A program made the translations under genes and the position numbers. Below are positions 29,256 through 40,274 of a DNA stretch of 64,000 nt, in pieces (the first letter of the stretch is position 1; every line of letters starts with the position of its first letter). Where the stretch lies: positions 1 through 64,000 of the forward strand of contig LGRX02029311.1 in assembly GCA_001247695.2 (NCBI GenBank), given 5' to 3'. The notes below the pieces were generated by a model. The model was not told the origin of the DNA, did no database searches, and was given only the letters and a program-made list of their open reading frames with translations. Source of the DNA: Cymbomonas tetramitiformis (Eukaryota; Chlorophyta; Pyramimonadophyceae; Pyramimonadales; Pyramimonadaceae).

Positions 29256-32200
29256 TTGCGCTCCAAGCCTCCCGTTATGTTCAGTGTAGATCGCTCCCTT
29301 GGAACTGATGATCGCTGTCCAGCTCCACGACGCGAGCGTGGCGAAACGCCCCGCGTTGACCCCACAGACCTTGGGCCTAACCCTAACCCTAACCCTAACC
29401 CTAACCCTAACCTTAACCCTGAGACATCAGTACTGGCAGCACTGGAGGAGGATGATGGTCAGGAAGAGGAGACCCAGTGGACCTTCAACCCACTCAACAC
29501 CCCCTGGCGGAAAACTCCTCGACCGCGAGTACCGAGAAAACCTCGCAGCAGAACTCCGAAGACTGTACGAGACCGACTGCAGCATGAGGCAGAGGTTACG
29601 AGGTTGGGAGATGAACCCCCAGGACTTCGAGCGGAGTCACTGGCGGATCGCACGCGCGCTTGGAGAGAGATGACGCACCCGGAGCACATGGCCGCGGCAG
29701 CGCTGGTAAAGGAGAATGAGAAATGGAGAGATGCATGGGTACCCGAAGGGTGGCGCAGATATCGCCGCCGCTGGTACAGATGGCATGGGAAGGTCACCCC
29801 TGACCTGACGATAACCGAAGGAGCAGTTCAGCTATCTCTGGAGACCGAGTGCGGTACTATCCCAGGTTCTGGTGGAGATGTAGGAATTCCAGACGCCTGG
29901 TGCAGTCTATACCGGGTGCACCAATGGAACCAGCGAGAAAGGGAAGCTGCGGAAGAGGCTGCTCACCTGGCCCTACCATCAACAGCAAGTGGTGATTCAT
30001 TCTCCCTGGACTCAGCGGAACCATCAGAGGCGAATCCAGCGACAACTCTGGATTTGACCTTATCTCCATCCAGTTCTCAGCCCGCAACTTCTGGGGACAT
30101 TTCAGACCTCGAGGACTCCCAGCGGTCGCTCAGCTTCACGCAGCAGTTGATGGAGCGACAGCTGGCCACCGCCAGATCGGAGAACAATCCAAGTGTGCTG
30201 ACAACGGTGACAGAAGGAGTGGAGCCGACTCCCCTGAAAACCATCCAGGAGGAAACCCACCTGGAACTGCTACTAACCATTCAGAAACAGCAACGCCATC
30301 GTCTGCGGCCGATCCTGGAAGGTAATGAAGCAGTGGCAGCACCAGCGAACGTCACCGACGCTCAGGCGGCACCGCGGGAAGAAGAAACCCCCTCTTTCAC
30401 TCCAAAGTCCGAACCAGAAGATAGCTCTGGGGAGGAAGAGGAGGAAGAGATTTCCATCCAACCTCTTCGCTCTTACCCTCTGGAAAGCCGCACGCAGAGC
30501 CGCGCCAGACGACGCGCTCAGGGACAAGAGCGACGCGCTAAGGAGCGGCAGCTACAAGCAGATCGCGACCTGGAAGGTGGATGGTACTTTGGTCCGGATC
30601 CTCGTTCTCAGCCTGCACCACCGCGCACAAGACCTATCCGGTCTAAGCAGCGCGTACCTTTGCATCACCCAGTGCGAGCAGCCATCTGTGCACATCTGCG
30701 ACGCGATGGTCAAGTAATGTGGAACCAGGACAGTCAGCTGACTGCGATTCGGGACAAAGAGGGAACGCTGCTATTGGTGTTCTGGGCCTTGCTGAAGGGA
30801 CAGCGAGTGCGCGTGCTGGTGGATTCGGGTGCCTCGGATGAATTCATCTCCAGTGAGTGCGTCAAGAGATTGAACCTCACAGTTCGCGCTAATGGAATGC
30901 CGCTGAACGTTACCCTGGCGGATGGGTCAGTGCAGACCTCTGCGCAAGTCGCTTACGGCAAGCTGACCGCCGAGACTTCAGAGGGGACTTACTCCGAGGT
31001 CATCAAGATGCGAGTACTTCCTCTGGGCATCAAGGTGGACATTGTACTCGGAGGAAGGTGGTTGAGACACCTCTCGCCGGTCACGCTGGACTATGATGGG
31101 TGGGGATCAGTCAAGTTTCGCCATCATGGCAAATCCGTGCGGATACGGGGATGTTCGCCGGGGCGTAGCTCCACACGCAAAGGCGAGAGAACCGCGATGG
31201 CTCTGGAACCGATGGTAATGTTATCTGCGGCCCAAGCGACCAAGGAGATCAAAGCCTACCGGCGCAGATATGCGGGAATGGACAGTGCCGCGACACCCCA
31301 CGACATCTTAGTGGCCTATGCGACACCTTTGGTAGGGACTTCGATGTTATCAGCGATGGCCACCAGCGAGAATTTGGAGGACCCTTCAATCTCCCCCGAG
31401 TGGAGAAAGAAGTTTCAAAAGCTGATCGAGTCCTTTTCACCTCGAGTAATTCGCGAAGCGCTGCCCAACTTTGACGCTCTGCGAAAAGATGAAGTGGCCC
31501 ATGTGAGACTGCAAGAGGGATGGAATGGTATCGCGCCCGCTAAGAGGCCCTATAAGATGTCCATGGTGGAGCTGACTCAACTGCGAGAACGCCTGGATGA
31601 ACTCCTGAGCAAGGGCTACATCAGGCCTTCCTCAAGTCCGTTCGCTGCACCAGTGCTGATGGTTCCCAAGCCTGGGAAACCTGAAGTACTCAGAATGGTC
31701 TGCGACTTCCGAGCCATCAACAGCCTGACCGTCAAGGACAAATATCCACTTCCCGACATTCAGCAGTTGTTCGACTCCATGCATGGGGCCAAGTACTTCT
31801 CCTCCTTCGATGCGGTCGATGGATTCTGGCAGATGGCTATGGCGTCTGAGGATGTGGAAAAGACGGCGTTCACTTCTCCCTATGGCTCGTATGAGTGGTT
31901 GGTGATGCCCATGGGGTTGACCAACAGTCCTTCCTGCTATCAGAGACGCATGCAGCGCGCTCTGGGACATCTTCCTTTTGTAAGAATATTCCTGGACGAT
32001 TGTATCCTCTTCAGCAACACCTTGGAGGAGCATCTTTCCCATCTCCAGCAATTTCTCGAAGTCTGTGAGAACCAGGGTATCTACCTCAAGGAGTCTAAGT
32101 GTCAACTACTGCAGACCCAGATACGCTTTCTGGGGCATGTCATCTCACGGGAAGGAAGTCAACCTCAACATGACAAGTTGGCCGCCATCAGGGACTGGCC

Positions 32201-33192
32201 CGCTCTGGAAAACGCCACGCATGTGCGCCAATTTTTGGGGTTGGCTGGGTACTACCGGCGGTACATGCTGGGCTTCTCCGAAGTAGCACAACCTTTGACT
32301 CAGCTCACCAAAGGGGATGTCGCTTGGCTATGGGGACCCATGCAGCGTTGGGCCTTCGAGGAGATTAAGAAGGCGCTATGTTCTTCACCCACTCTGGCTC
32401 TACCCGATATGAAAGCGGCGGCCGAAGGACGGCATCCTTTCGTGGTACAAACTGACGCCAGTGGAGTGGCGCTGGGGGGAGTACTGATGCAAGACGTAGG
32501 AAATGGATTGCAACCTATCGCCTTTGAGAGCAGACAGTTTAATGGAGCCGAGCAGAACTACCATGCTGGCGAAAGAGAACTCTGCGCTCTCCATCACTGC
32601 ACTACGCAAACTTGGCGACACTACCTCATCTGGACCGAGTTCCAATTGCAGGGTGACCATAAGCCCCTAGTCTGGTTAATGGCACCCGGGCAACCTCTCA
32701 GCCGACGCCAAGCCCGATGGTACATGGATCTAGTGGAGGTAGGGGTACCCGAGATGGAGTACATCCCTGGGGCGCTACTCTGGGTTCCAGACGCTCTGTC
32801 CAGGCGACCCGACTACAAGGAAATTTCCGCGAGAGAAGGACTGGTAGAAGCTGGCTTTGTGCACCCGGTTACTGGGAAACCGCAGCGACCTCCTCGGCCG
32901 CAGACACTGCCAGCAAGTTTCGACCTGCAGCTGGTAAAGAGTCTCGCCAAGGACGCGCGCCCCTGGGAGTGGTAGATCCCAACAAGTTGAAGGAGCGCAA
33001 GTCCAACAGCGCCAAGACCAAAGATCCTGAACCAGTTCTCGCGTACAGTGGGACTCTCACCTGGATGGACTCCCCTCAACTCTGGATGGACGCCTTACAT
33101 ACCCTGCAGCTGGCCGAAACCGGGTACGAGGAAGCAACCCTGGCAGTTCAGACGCGCTCTGGCAAACTGACAGCATCCTCGCCTCCTTCTCC
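29256..33192 (+). pseudogene. Element C pol fragment: protease-RT-RNase H
   Basis: The open frame 29256-32975 (1239 residues) contains TECGTIPGSGGDVGIP (shared with B), aspartic protease VDSGASDEFIS (about 521), RT with FLDDCILF (about 912) and RNase H QTDASGVALGG (about 1064). It ends with WVPDALSRRPDY. A frameshift near 32970 moves the continuing homology (WMDSPQLWMDALHTLQLAE..) to the next frame up to about 33190, where the LTR fragment of A begins. Integrase and any methyltransferases are therefore missing. The residues before about 55 include a telomeric tract and are doubtful. C is on the opposite strand to A and B and clearly more divergent, so it is a separate lineage of the same family. 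Confidence 0.82.
29376..29420 (+). repeat. Interstitial telomere-type tract (CCCTAA)n
   Basis: Five perfect ccctaa units flanked by partial and degenerate ones (cctaa.., ccttaa, ccct). The tract stays in frame as a Asn-Pro repeat at the start of the element C ORF. The strand order is that of a chromosome left end. Confidence 0.9.
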
Positions 33193-33676
33193 CAACCTCT
33201 CAACAGCCGATGTCACACTTCGGCTCAACGTTCAATTCCCGATCCGATCTCATTTCTAATTCCGATTCGTCATTCTTGATTCAGATGTTATGCCGACAGA
33301 CTGACACGATGACTGTCCCACAGTACTGTCATACTACTGTACTGTCATACTGTCATAGCGTCATACTGTCATACTGTCATAACCTTGATATCTGATACTC
33401 GATTTCATTGTCTTTTCAACCCCGATGCGAATCCGACCATTCTTCGAGGGTCTGACCGAGTACCACGATGACACCCCCCACAGTAATATCATACTACTAT
33501 AGTGTCATACTGTCATAGTGTCATAGTGTCATACTGTCATACCCCGGACATCTGGTATTCATTCTCATCGTGATTTCAAGCCCAATTTCACTGTCATCGT
33601 GCCAATCCCAGATTACTCCCGATGACACATATACGGACGCATAGGCATATCGGTTCACGCTGTGCCTCTGGGCACA
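33193..33676 (-). repeat. Truncated outer LTR of element A (candidate 5' LTR)
   Basis: 484 bp matching 10521-11014 almost exactly. The right end is the intact LTR terminus GGCACA with no polypurine tract beside it but tttct instead, as expected for the outer edge of a minus-strand 5' LTR. The missing ~190 bp on the left have been replaced by element C. Confidence 0.75.
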
Positions 33677-34740
33677 TTTCTCGATCTTCACGAGGCCGTG
33701 GATGGGCTCAGCCCGGTCCGGCGGACTTCACGTGACACCCGGTGAAGTGTCATCCAGTTCGCGAGGGCGTGAGCGCTTCTGAGAGAAAGCATTTTGGTAA
33801 ACAAGAGCTGGGTCCGAGCGAACATAACTCGGGTTTGGAGTTGCTGTCGTACGCGATGACGTGGCTGTCGTGCTGCTGAATAACTGACTGTGACGTTTTG
33901 GGTTAATGTAACGGCTGATACGCCATGGGTGGCGTATGTGGCTGCTGTGCAGGGGTGCCGTTGTCGTGACGAGTCGTACTGTAGTGCTTTGGTGTTTTTT
34001 GGGGTATAATTGCATGCGTGACAAGCGCCATCGGGCGGATAACTGATTGTGAGGAAGGGGGCTGTCTGATGGGCGTCACAACGGTCGCGGGTTTCACGGG
34101 GGCTCGACTCGCAAAGGGGATGGACCTGTGAGACTTGCCCCTGTAAGGGTAGCAATCAAAAGGGATCGTACTGCTGCTGAGAGACGCTGTCAAGAAGGCT
34201 TGTACTTGCGAAGGGTGAGACTATCACAAGGGCTCGCCTTCATGCGTGTGCTGTGGCGAACTGGGGTGCAAGCGGGGCGTATGCCGGCATGTGCTTTCCT
34301 GGTGTCGCGCTGAAGCAAGATTTATATCCGAAGGGTGACTGGCTGACGGGGATCGCTGGTGGTACCTGAGTACGAAAGCGGGGCGGTGGCGTGGCTGGTG
34401 TAACTGGTATAACTAGTATAACTAGTATAATTGGCATAGCTGGGGGAAAATGGTGCTGCAGAGTGGGGGAAAACGGTGACAACTGAGCGTGAACGTGAGT
34501 ATGATTGCCTGATGGGTGACAGGGATGTGGCTGAGCTGGGACAGGGGGGGGGAGACCCTGTCGTGGGCTGCAAAAGGGTCCCCCCCTTCGACCCTATGGT
34601 TGGGCGTGTCCATAGTTGTGACAGCTGTCGCGATTATGAACAGCGCTGTGTCGTGGCAGGTGGCGTGGTGGCACGGCTGCTGAGGTGTCAGGTGTGCGGG
34701 GTGGCGCTGTCTGCGCGCGCGCGTTGTTTACGGGGGAATT
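33677..34740. other. Unassigned stretch right of the gypsy block
   Basis: No gene recognised. Holds a 10-bp microrepeat taactagta (about 34400-34430). Possibly the upstream region of the intron-containing gene that follows. Confidence 0.4.
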
Positions 34741-34745
34741 TTTTT

Positions 34746-34753
34746 AAATATAT
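34746..34753 (+). promoter_or_regulatory. TATA-like box
   Basis: aaatatat within tttttttaaatatatcc, about 30 bp before the ATG at 34783, is the only AT-rich promoter-like element near that start. Confidence 0.35.
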
Positions 34754-34782
34754 CCTGTCCAAAGTGCAAACAAACTACATCC

Positions 34783-35884
34783 ATGGAACCTTGTGCCGCT
34801 ACCGCCACGCTTTACCGTGGTGAACTTAAGCCCGGATCAGGCTATTTGTTGATGTTTAAACACATCGGGAAACACTCTTGCACAAACCTTGTCAAAAAAA
34901 CCAAGCCAACAGAGCTTGGGGAAACCGAAACTGAGGCAGTCTTGAAGGCAATCCCCGAGATGGGCGCAGCTCGATTGGAAAACCTGAAGATGGCTGCAAC
35001 CGCCAATGTGATGAACAAACTGCTGAGTGGACACGAGTCAACCACCCTAGAAGACGTACTGAACGTGTCAGAGGCGGTGCAAGATGTTCGGGCTTTGGAG
35101 TACGTTATTCGAGGAAGCAAGAGCTCGACGTATGTCCCCTCAAAGGACCCCGATGTCGAGATACGACAGTTGCGTCAGCGCTTGCAAGAACTTGGACTCC
35201 GCGCGTTGTTGTTCGAAAGGTACGCATTCAAAACATAGCAATATCAATATTGATGTTGTTCCATGTTTGTTATTTGAAACTAACAAATGTAATTATCACA
35301 GGCCGCCTTTGCAGTACTTCATCTGTCCCTTGGACATTCCGTGGTCGCCGGCCAAGGTGATGCTATTAATGGACAGAGTCCTCGGAAAGCCACCTTTCAA
35401 AGGTCAGCTGGCTTATTCTGATGGCATGCACAAAACAATGAGGGACAAGGTGGTGGAGAAGATATGTTGCGTGATTCCAACACTCGGCTTGATAAAACTA
35501 GTAGTCAACCCCTTGCCCGCCGGGGAACGCGGCATGGACGAGAGGGCGATGTGGGCTGCGGTCGATTACGCCGTCGCTATCTACGCTCAGGAACACCCAG
35601 AAGAGTTTGCGGCATACCTGGATGCAAAGAACTGGTCAGAGTCCAAAGGTCAAATACATTTTCGACCAGGGGGTTTTGTTCGTGACGCAGCATGTGTACG
35701 TGTAATGATAGGTATGTGCACAACTGCAGGGGGTGGGGCAGCTGGCCTCGGATGGTTCCTATATCGCGCGAACTTGCGGAGTTCTCGCGTTTTAGGAACT
35801 ATTCAAGGGCAGCCATCACACACCTGCGAGGGCACTGCACGGGCAAAGCATGCACGGCTTTCATTGTGTACGCACGGGGGATGA
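34783..35884 (+). CDS. Two-exon gene, unknown function (transposon-related?)
   Basis: Exon 1 is 34783-35219 and exon 2 starts at 35302. The intron of 82 nt begins gtacgc, has ctaac as a branch-site candidate and ends atcacag. Splicing joins the frame exactly (..LLFER|PPLQYF..). The product starts MEPCAATATLYRG and has KHIGKHSC near the N-terminus, reminiscent of the His/Cys end of FLYWCH- or MULE-type fingers, then a helical region and a C-terminal part (CPLDIPWSPAKVML..) I do not recognise. After about 35705 the frame enters the hairpin satellite, so the native C-terminus is lost or the gene is truncated there. The exact intron/frame match supports a real gene, not chance. Confidence 0.6.
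35220..35301 (+). other. Spliceosomal intron (82 nt)
   Basis: GT..AG boundaries, an AT-rich interior contrasting with GC-rich exons, ctaac about 20 nt before the acceptor, and exact restoration of one reading frame on removal. Confidence 0.7.
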
Positions 35885-37300
35885 TAGGCATGTGCACAAC
35901 TGCAGGGGGTGGGGGCAGCTGGCCTCGGTACTGTATGGTTCCTATATCGCGCGAACTTGCGGAGTTCTCGCGTTTTAGGAACTATTCAAGGGCAGCCATC
36001 ACACACCTGCGAGGGCACTGCACGGGCAAAGCATGCACGGCTTTCATTGTGTACGCACGGGGAATGATAGGCGGCATGTGCACAACTGCAGGGGGTGGGG
36101 GCAGCTGGCCTCGGCACTATATGGTTCCTATATCGCGCGAACTTGCGGAGTTCTCGCGTTTTAGGAACTATTCAAGGGCAGCCATCACCCACCTGCGAGA
36201 GCACTGCACGGGCAAAGCATGCACGGCTTTCATTGTGTACGTGTAATGATAGGAGGCATGTGCACAACTGCAGGGGGTGGGGGCAGCTGGCCTCGGATGG
36301 TTCCTATATCGCGCGAACTTGCGGAGTTCTCGCGTTTTAGGAACTATTCAAGGGCAGCCATCACACACCTGCGAGGGCACTGCACGGGCAAAGCATGCAC
36401 GGTTTTCATTGTGTACGATCGTGTAATGATAGGCATGTGCACAACTGCAGGGGGTGGGGCAGCTGGCCTCGGATGGTTCCTATATCGCGCGAACTTGCGG
36501 AGTTCTCGCGTTTTAGGAACTATTCAACCAGGGCAGCCATCACACACCTGCGAGGGCACTGCACGGGCAAAGCCTGCACGGCTTTCATTGTGTACGCACG
36601 GGGGATGATAGGCATGTGCACAACTGCAGGGGGTGGGGGCAGCTGGATTCGGTACTGTTTGGTTCCTATATCGAGCGAACTTGCGGAGTTCTCGCGTTTT
36701 AGGAACTATTCAAGGGCAGCCATCACACACCTGCGAGGGCACTGCACGGGCAAAGCCTGCACGGCTTTCATTGTGTACGTGTACGATGATAGGCATGTGC
36801 ACAACTGCAGGGGGTGGGGCAGCTGGCCTCGGATGGTTCCTATATCGCGCGAACTTGCGGAGTTCTCGCGTTTTAGGAACTATTCAAGGGCAGCCATCAC
36901 ACACCTGCGAGGGCGCTGCACGGGCAAAGCATGCACGGCTTTCATTGTGTACGCACGGGGGATGATAGGCATGTGCACAACTGCAGGGGGTGGGGGCAGC
37001 TGGCCTCGGTATGGTTCCTATATCGCGCGAACTTGCGGAGTTCTCGCGTTTTAGGAACTATTCAAGGGCAGCCATCACACACCTGCGAGGGCACTGCACG
37101 GGCAAAGCATGCACGGCTTTCATTGTGTACGTGTAATGATAGGTATGTGCACAACTGCAGGGGGTGGGGCAGCTGGCCTCGGATGGTTCCTATATCGCGC
37201 GAACTTGCGGAGTTCTCGCGTTTTAGGAACTATTCAACCGGGGCAGCCATCACACACCTGCGAGGGCGCTGCACGGGCAAAGCCTGCACGGCTTTCACGG
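35705..37300. repeat. Hairpin satellite, nine copies of about 179 bp
   Basis: Anchors gtgcacaactgcaggggg occur about every 175-185 bp from 35715 to 37150. Each unit contains a long imperfect hairpin: ggttccta..cgcg.gaac - ttgcgga - gttc.cgcg..taggaac. Units vary by small indels at fixed places (gggggtgggg(g)cagctgg, the tactgtat insert, caagg versus caa(c/g)cagg). ORFs through the array are products of the repetition and change frame between units. Confidence 0.93.
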
Positions 37301-37994
37301 GTTTGTGTTTTTCCTGTCTAGCGCTGCAATGTGATGGGGAATGGGAACGTGTTTATTTATCAGACACGGTGATATAACGCGATGTACTTGTGGTGTTCTA
37401 AAACCAAACGCCGTGTTCTATACGGAGATGGGGTTGTGTCTTTCCTGTATAGCGCTGCAATGTGATGGGGTAAAGGGGATGTATCTATTCATCAGACACG
37501 GGGTTGTATAATGCGTTGTACATGTGGTGTTGTGGAATCAAACGCGTGTTGTATATTGAGATGGGGTTGTGTTTTTATTATTTAGCGTTGCAATGTGAAG
37601 GGTAATGGGGATGTGTATATTCATTATACGCAATGATGCAAAACATAATATTGATGTGGTGTTGGCCCAATTTTGGGTGCCCCTGTTTCACGTTGCGTGC
37701 CCGTAAGTATCGTGACAGGGTGTATACAAAACTTGATGTGGTGTTCAGGAATCATACGCCATGTTGTACATTAACATGGAGCTGTGTCTTTCCCATGTGG
37801 CGTTGCAATGTAAGGGCAAATGGGGAGTGTCCATTCATTAGACACAGTGATGTATAGCGCATCGGTGTACGGGAATTAGACGCCGTGCTGTATACTTTGA
37901 TTGGGTTGTGTTTTCCCTATGTAGCGTTGCAATGTAATGGGGAATAGGGATGTGTCTATTCATCAAACACAGTCATGTGTAACGTCAGATTGAT
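37301..37994. repeat. Degenerate ~130-bp tandem repeats
   Basis: The phrase gcg(c/t)tgcaatgtga/taa recurs at about 37321, 37451, 37586, 37801 and 37925, each followed by ggg(a)atg.. and ttcatcagacac-like text. Five old, diverged copies; no gene. Confidence 0.75.
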
Positions 37995-40274
37995 TTGTAC
38001 CAGTCACATGATGTACAGGTGATCATTGAATCAGCTTGTGAGAAATTATCCAAGTTCAAGTATGATGGAGGCGATGTTGGTGCTGAAATGGTGAACCGAC
38101 AACGAGATAGTGTCGTTCCATTACGTTCATGTTCCTGGGCGAGTCTTGCTGCGGAGGTGGAGGAGGTGATTCAGGCGAAGCAAAAGATATCAAATCCATC
38201 AACATCTCTCATCACCGTGTCTGAGGCCACTATTCGTCATTATTGTGCAGCTCGGAGAGCACGGTCGCTAGTTGCTCGAAGGCACAATCCTATCGCTGAT
38301 GTCGGGGTGCATAAGTTACAAGGGGAGGCGGACGTGTTCAACATTGATGCGCCGTTTAGCCATGCTATGGTTCGCGACTTTGAGGACATCTTTTTTGAGT
38401 TGTTGGACTTGAACATTCCGGCGGTGCTGCGTAATTGGGATGATCATGCGAAGTGGAAAGCAGACAAGAAGCAGGCATTCACGATATGTAGCACGGTGAC
38501 TTTGAAGCAAGAGGTGAAGAAGGCGCCTTATTCGGACATGCAGGTGGTGTTGGGCGGAGCTGTTGCCGTTACGAACAGCATTCTTTTGTGCTTGCCCGTG
38601 GCGTGTGATGAAGCCTTTGGTGGAAATGGTGTCAGTCAGAAGAGATCAAACCCATGTGTCAAGCAGGCATATGCTGTGACCAGACTGGAGCGGGAGCGCA
38701 GGAGCACGCCAACCCAACAACTTAATGACTGGAACATGGTTGTGCAGACTCACACGCCGCTCAAAGAATACATGGAATCGTGCACGGTGAAGATGTCTAT
38801 TTCGGATGGTGGCTTTGATCATAACGCCAGCAATTCTGAGGTGCAATATGTGCAGACCAAGGACCACTTGCGTAGTGATCGAAATTATGATGCGGACTAC
38901 CAACGTGCAGCGGGTTTGAGTTCATTCAATGAGGCGGAGCGTGTCAATGCGGCGCAGACTAAGGCCGTGTGCAAGGCGGACGTGCCCACTATGTTGGCAC
39001 TTGGGCCTCCTTCGAATAGTGCTGACCTTCAACGAAATCGACGAGGGTTTCAGATGGCGATGACATCTGCATCGCCTGCTGCGAGCGACGCTGGCACATG
39101 GGCGGACTCGCGTGACGCCCGGCCGCGTTCCTCGGGAGGCGCACCTTCTTCACCTCCGAGTCCGCCACGGGCGCGTCAGCTGTCTCGGTCTCCTACGAGG
39201 CCTCCATCTCCGGCGGGGTCGGATTGGGATGCCGTGCGGATGGCCACCTCATCCGTCAGTGCGGTGGGCAGGTTTCTGACCGTGGCAGAGGTGCGCAGCT
39301 TGAGGGAACACCGCAACCTCACCGTCTTCATGGTGAAGTTTGCCGTGGCACATACGAACCGCTGCCGGGACCAGCGGATTGTGTATGAGCTGGGCGTGTG
39401 CAACCAGGAGCGGGGTCTCAGGATGCGGGAACATCCGGGCATCACCAGCGCAGTCGCCAGGAAGCACGACAAGACAATCTCTTGCGGGCAGCTGGGCTGG
39501 CGCCTCCCTCTTGGGGGACAGACGGTGTCTGCCAACCTGTTGGAGGCCATCATGTCCGCTTATGCTGATCTGTCGCATCGTGCCTCAGGACACACGCTCG
39601 ACGGAGGCTATGCAAGGAACATCGAGTTCACGCTGTGCAAGTACGTGGAGCTTGGGTCGGCGCACGTGCTGCGCTGCAAGGCGCACCCGAACGCCACGCC
39701 AGTGCATTATATTTTCATGGATGATCAACGGTGTCTGCCTTGGCGGACGGAGTTCACAAACGAGTATCTTGGGCGGGACGACCGGAAGTTCACTCACGTA
39801 CAGTGGGGTTACTCGGAAACAGCCGTGCCCTGGTTGCAGACGGCCCTGAGCCACTTGGAGGCGCGCCTTCTCTCGCCGCAGCCGCCCGCCCGTGAGGCTC
39901 GTCTGGCCGTGAGGTCAGAGCACGTGGATACACGCTGGTCAAGGAATGTGGACGAGGTTCGCGACCCCCCTGCGCGTCATCAATGGCCGCCTCCTCCCAG
40001 GACGTTCGAGCATCAGCCGACCGTAGGTGGTGCTGCACATGCGCCTGCCCCTTCCGTTGACCGCCATGGGGCTGCTACCCATGTCGTCCACGCGCCGCGG
40101 ACGTCCAGGATCCCAGCCGGCCACGGCCCACGCCGTCCTCCTTCTCCAGCTCTCTCCAATTGGAGTGAGGCTACGCAAGCGTTCCAGCATTATACAGACG
40201 AACGGCGTGAGGCGCAGCGCGGGCAAGCGCATTTTCAAGAGGGCTCCCCGGGTACAGCGGGCGGGCAGCCCTGA
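37995..40274 (+). CDS. Element D ORF1, unknown (candidate Gag)
   Basis: 759 residues. Residues 1-355 are soluble, mixed alpha/beta-looking sequence without known motifs. Residues about 355-415 are a Ser/Pro/Arg-rich linker. Residues about 415-620 form a compact region (GRFLTVAEVRSLREHRN..) and the tail is Pro/His-rich. I see no CCHC knuckle, so Gag is inferred only from position: the TGA overlaps the ATG of the next ORF (TGATG), as in coupled gag-pol starts. The first 355 residues might come from another gene fused by insertion. Confidence 0.45.
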   Translation: MYQSHDVQVIIESACEKLSKFKYDGGDVGAEMVNRQRDSVVPLRSCSWASLAAEVEEVIQAKQKISNPSTSLITVSEATIRHYCAARRARSLVARRHNPIADVGVHKLQGEADVFNIDAPFSHAMVRDFEDIFFELLDLNIPAVLRNWDDHAKWKADKKQAFTICSTVTLKQEVKKAPYSDMQVVLGGAVAVTNSILLCLPVACDEAFGGNGVSQKRSNPCVKQAYAVTRLERERRSTPTQQLNDWNMVVQTHTPLKEYMESCTVKMSISDGGFDHNASNSEVQYVQTKDHLRSDRNYDADYQRAAGLSSFNEAERVNAAQTKAVCKADVPTMLALGPPSNSADLQRNRRGFQMAMTSASPAASDAGTWADSRDARPRSSGGAPSSPPSPPRARQLSRSPTRPPSPAGSDWDAVRMATSSVSAVGRFLTVAEVRSLREHRNLTVFMVKFAVAHTNRCRDQRIVYELGVCNQERGLRMREHPGITSAVARKHDKTISCGQLGWRLPLGGQTVSANLLEAIMSAYADLSHRASGHTLDGGYARNIEFTLCKYVELGSAHVLRCKAHPNATPVHYIFMDDQRCLPWRTEFTNEYLGRDDRKFTHVQWGYSETAVPWLQTALSHLEARLLSPQPPAREARLAVRSEHVDTRWSRNVDEVRDPPARHQWPPPPRTFEHQPTVGGAAHAPAPSVDRHGAATHVVHAPRTSRIPAGHGPRRPPSPALSNWSEATQAFQHYTDERREAQRGQAHFQEGSPGTAGGQP

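Larger units (their letters stand above)
10329..33676 (-). mobile_element. Composite Ty3/gypsy block A (with nested B and C), flanked by tttct
   Basis: The left edge is an LTR beginning TGTGCC (10329); the right edge is the matching LTR end GGCACA (33676). Both are flanked by tttct (10324-10328 and 33677-33681), as expected of a 5-bp integration duplication. The two outer LTRs share variants (cttgattcag, gccgacagac) that the inner LTR at 15750 lacks, supporting their pairing. Inside are A's pol 3' part, element B, 1.6 kb of unassigned DNA and a plus-strand element C, so the original 5' half of A has been lost or replaced. The model is inferred from edges. Confidence 0.65.

Noticed and set aside
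35705..37300. CRISPR array
   Set aside because: Units are 179 bp and tandem without unique spacers; eukaryotic context.
35692..37377. Proteins predicted through the hairpin satellite
   Set aside because: They switch frame unit by unit and have no non-repeat sequence.
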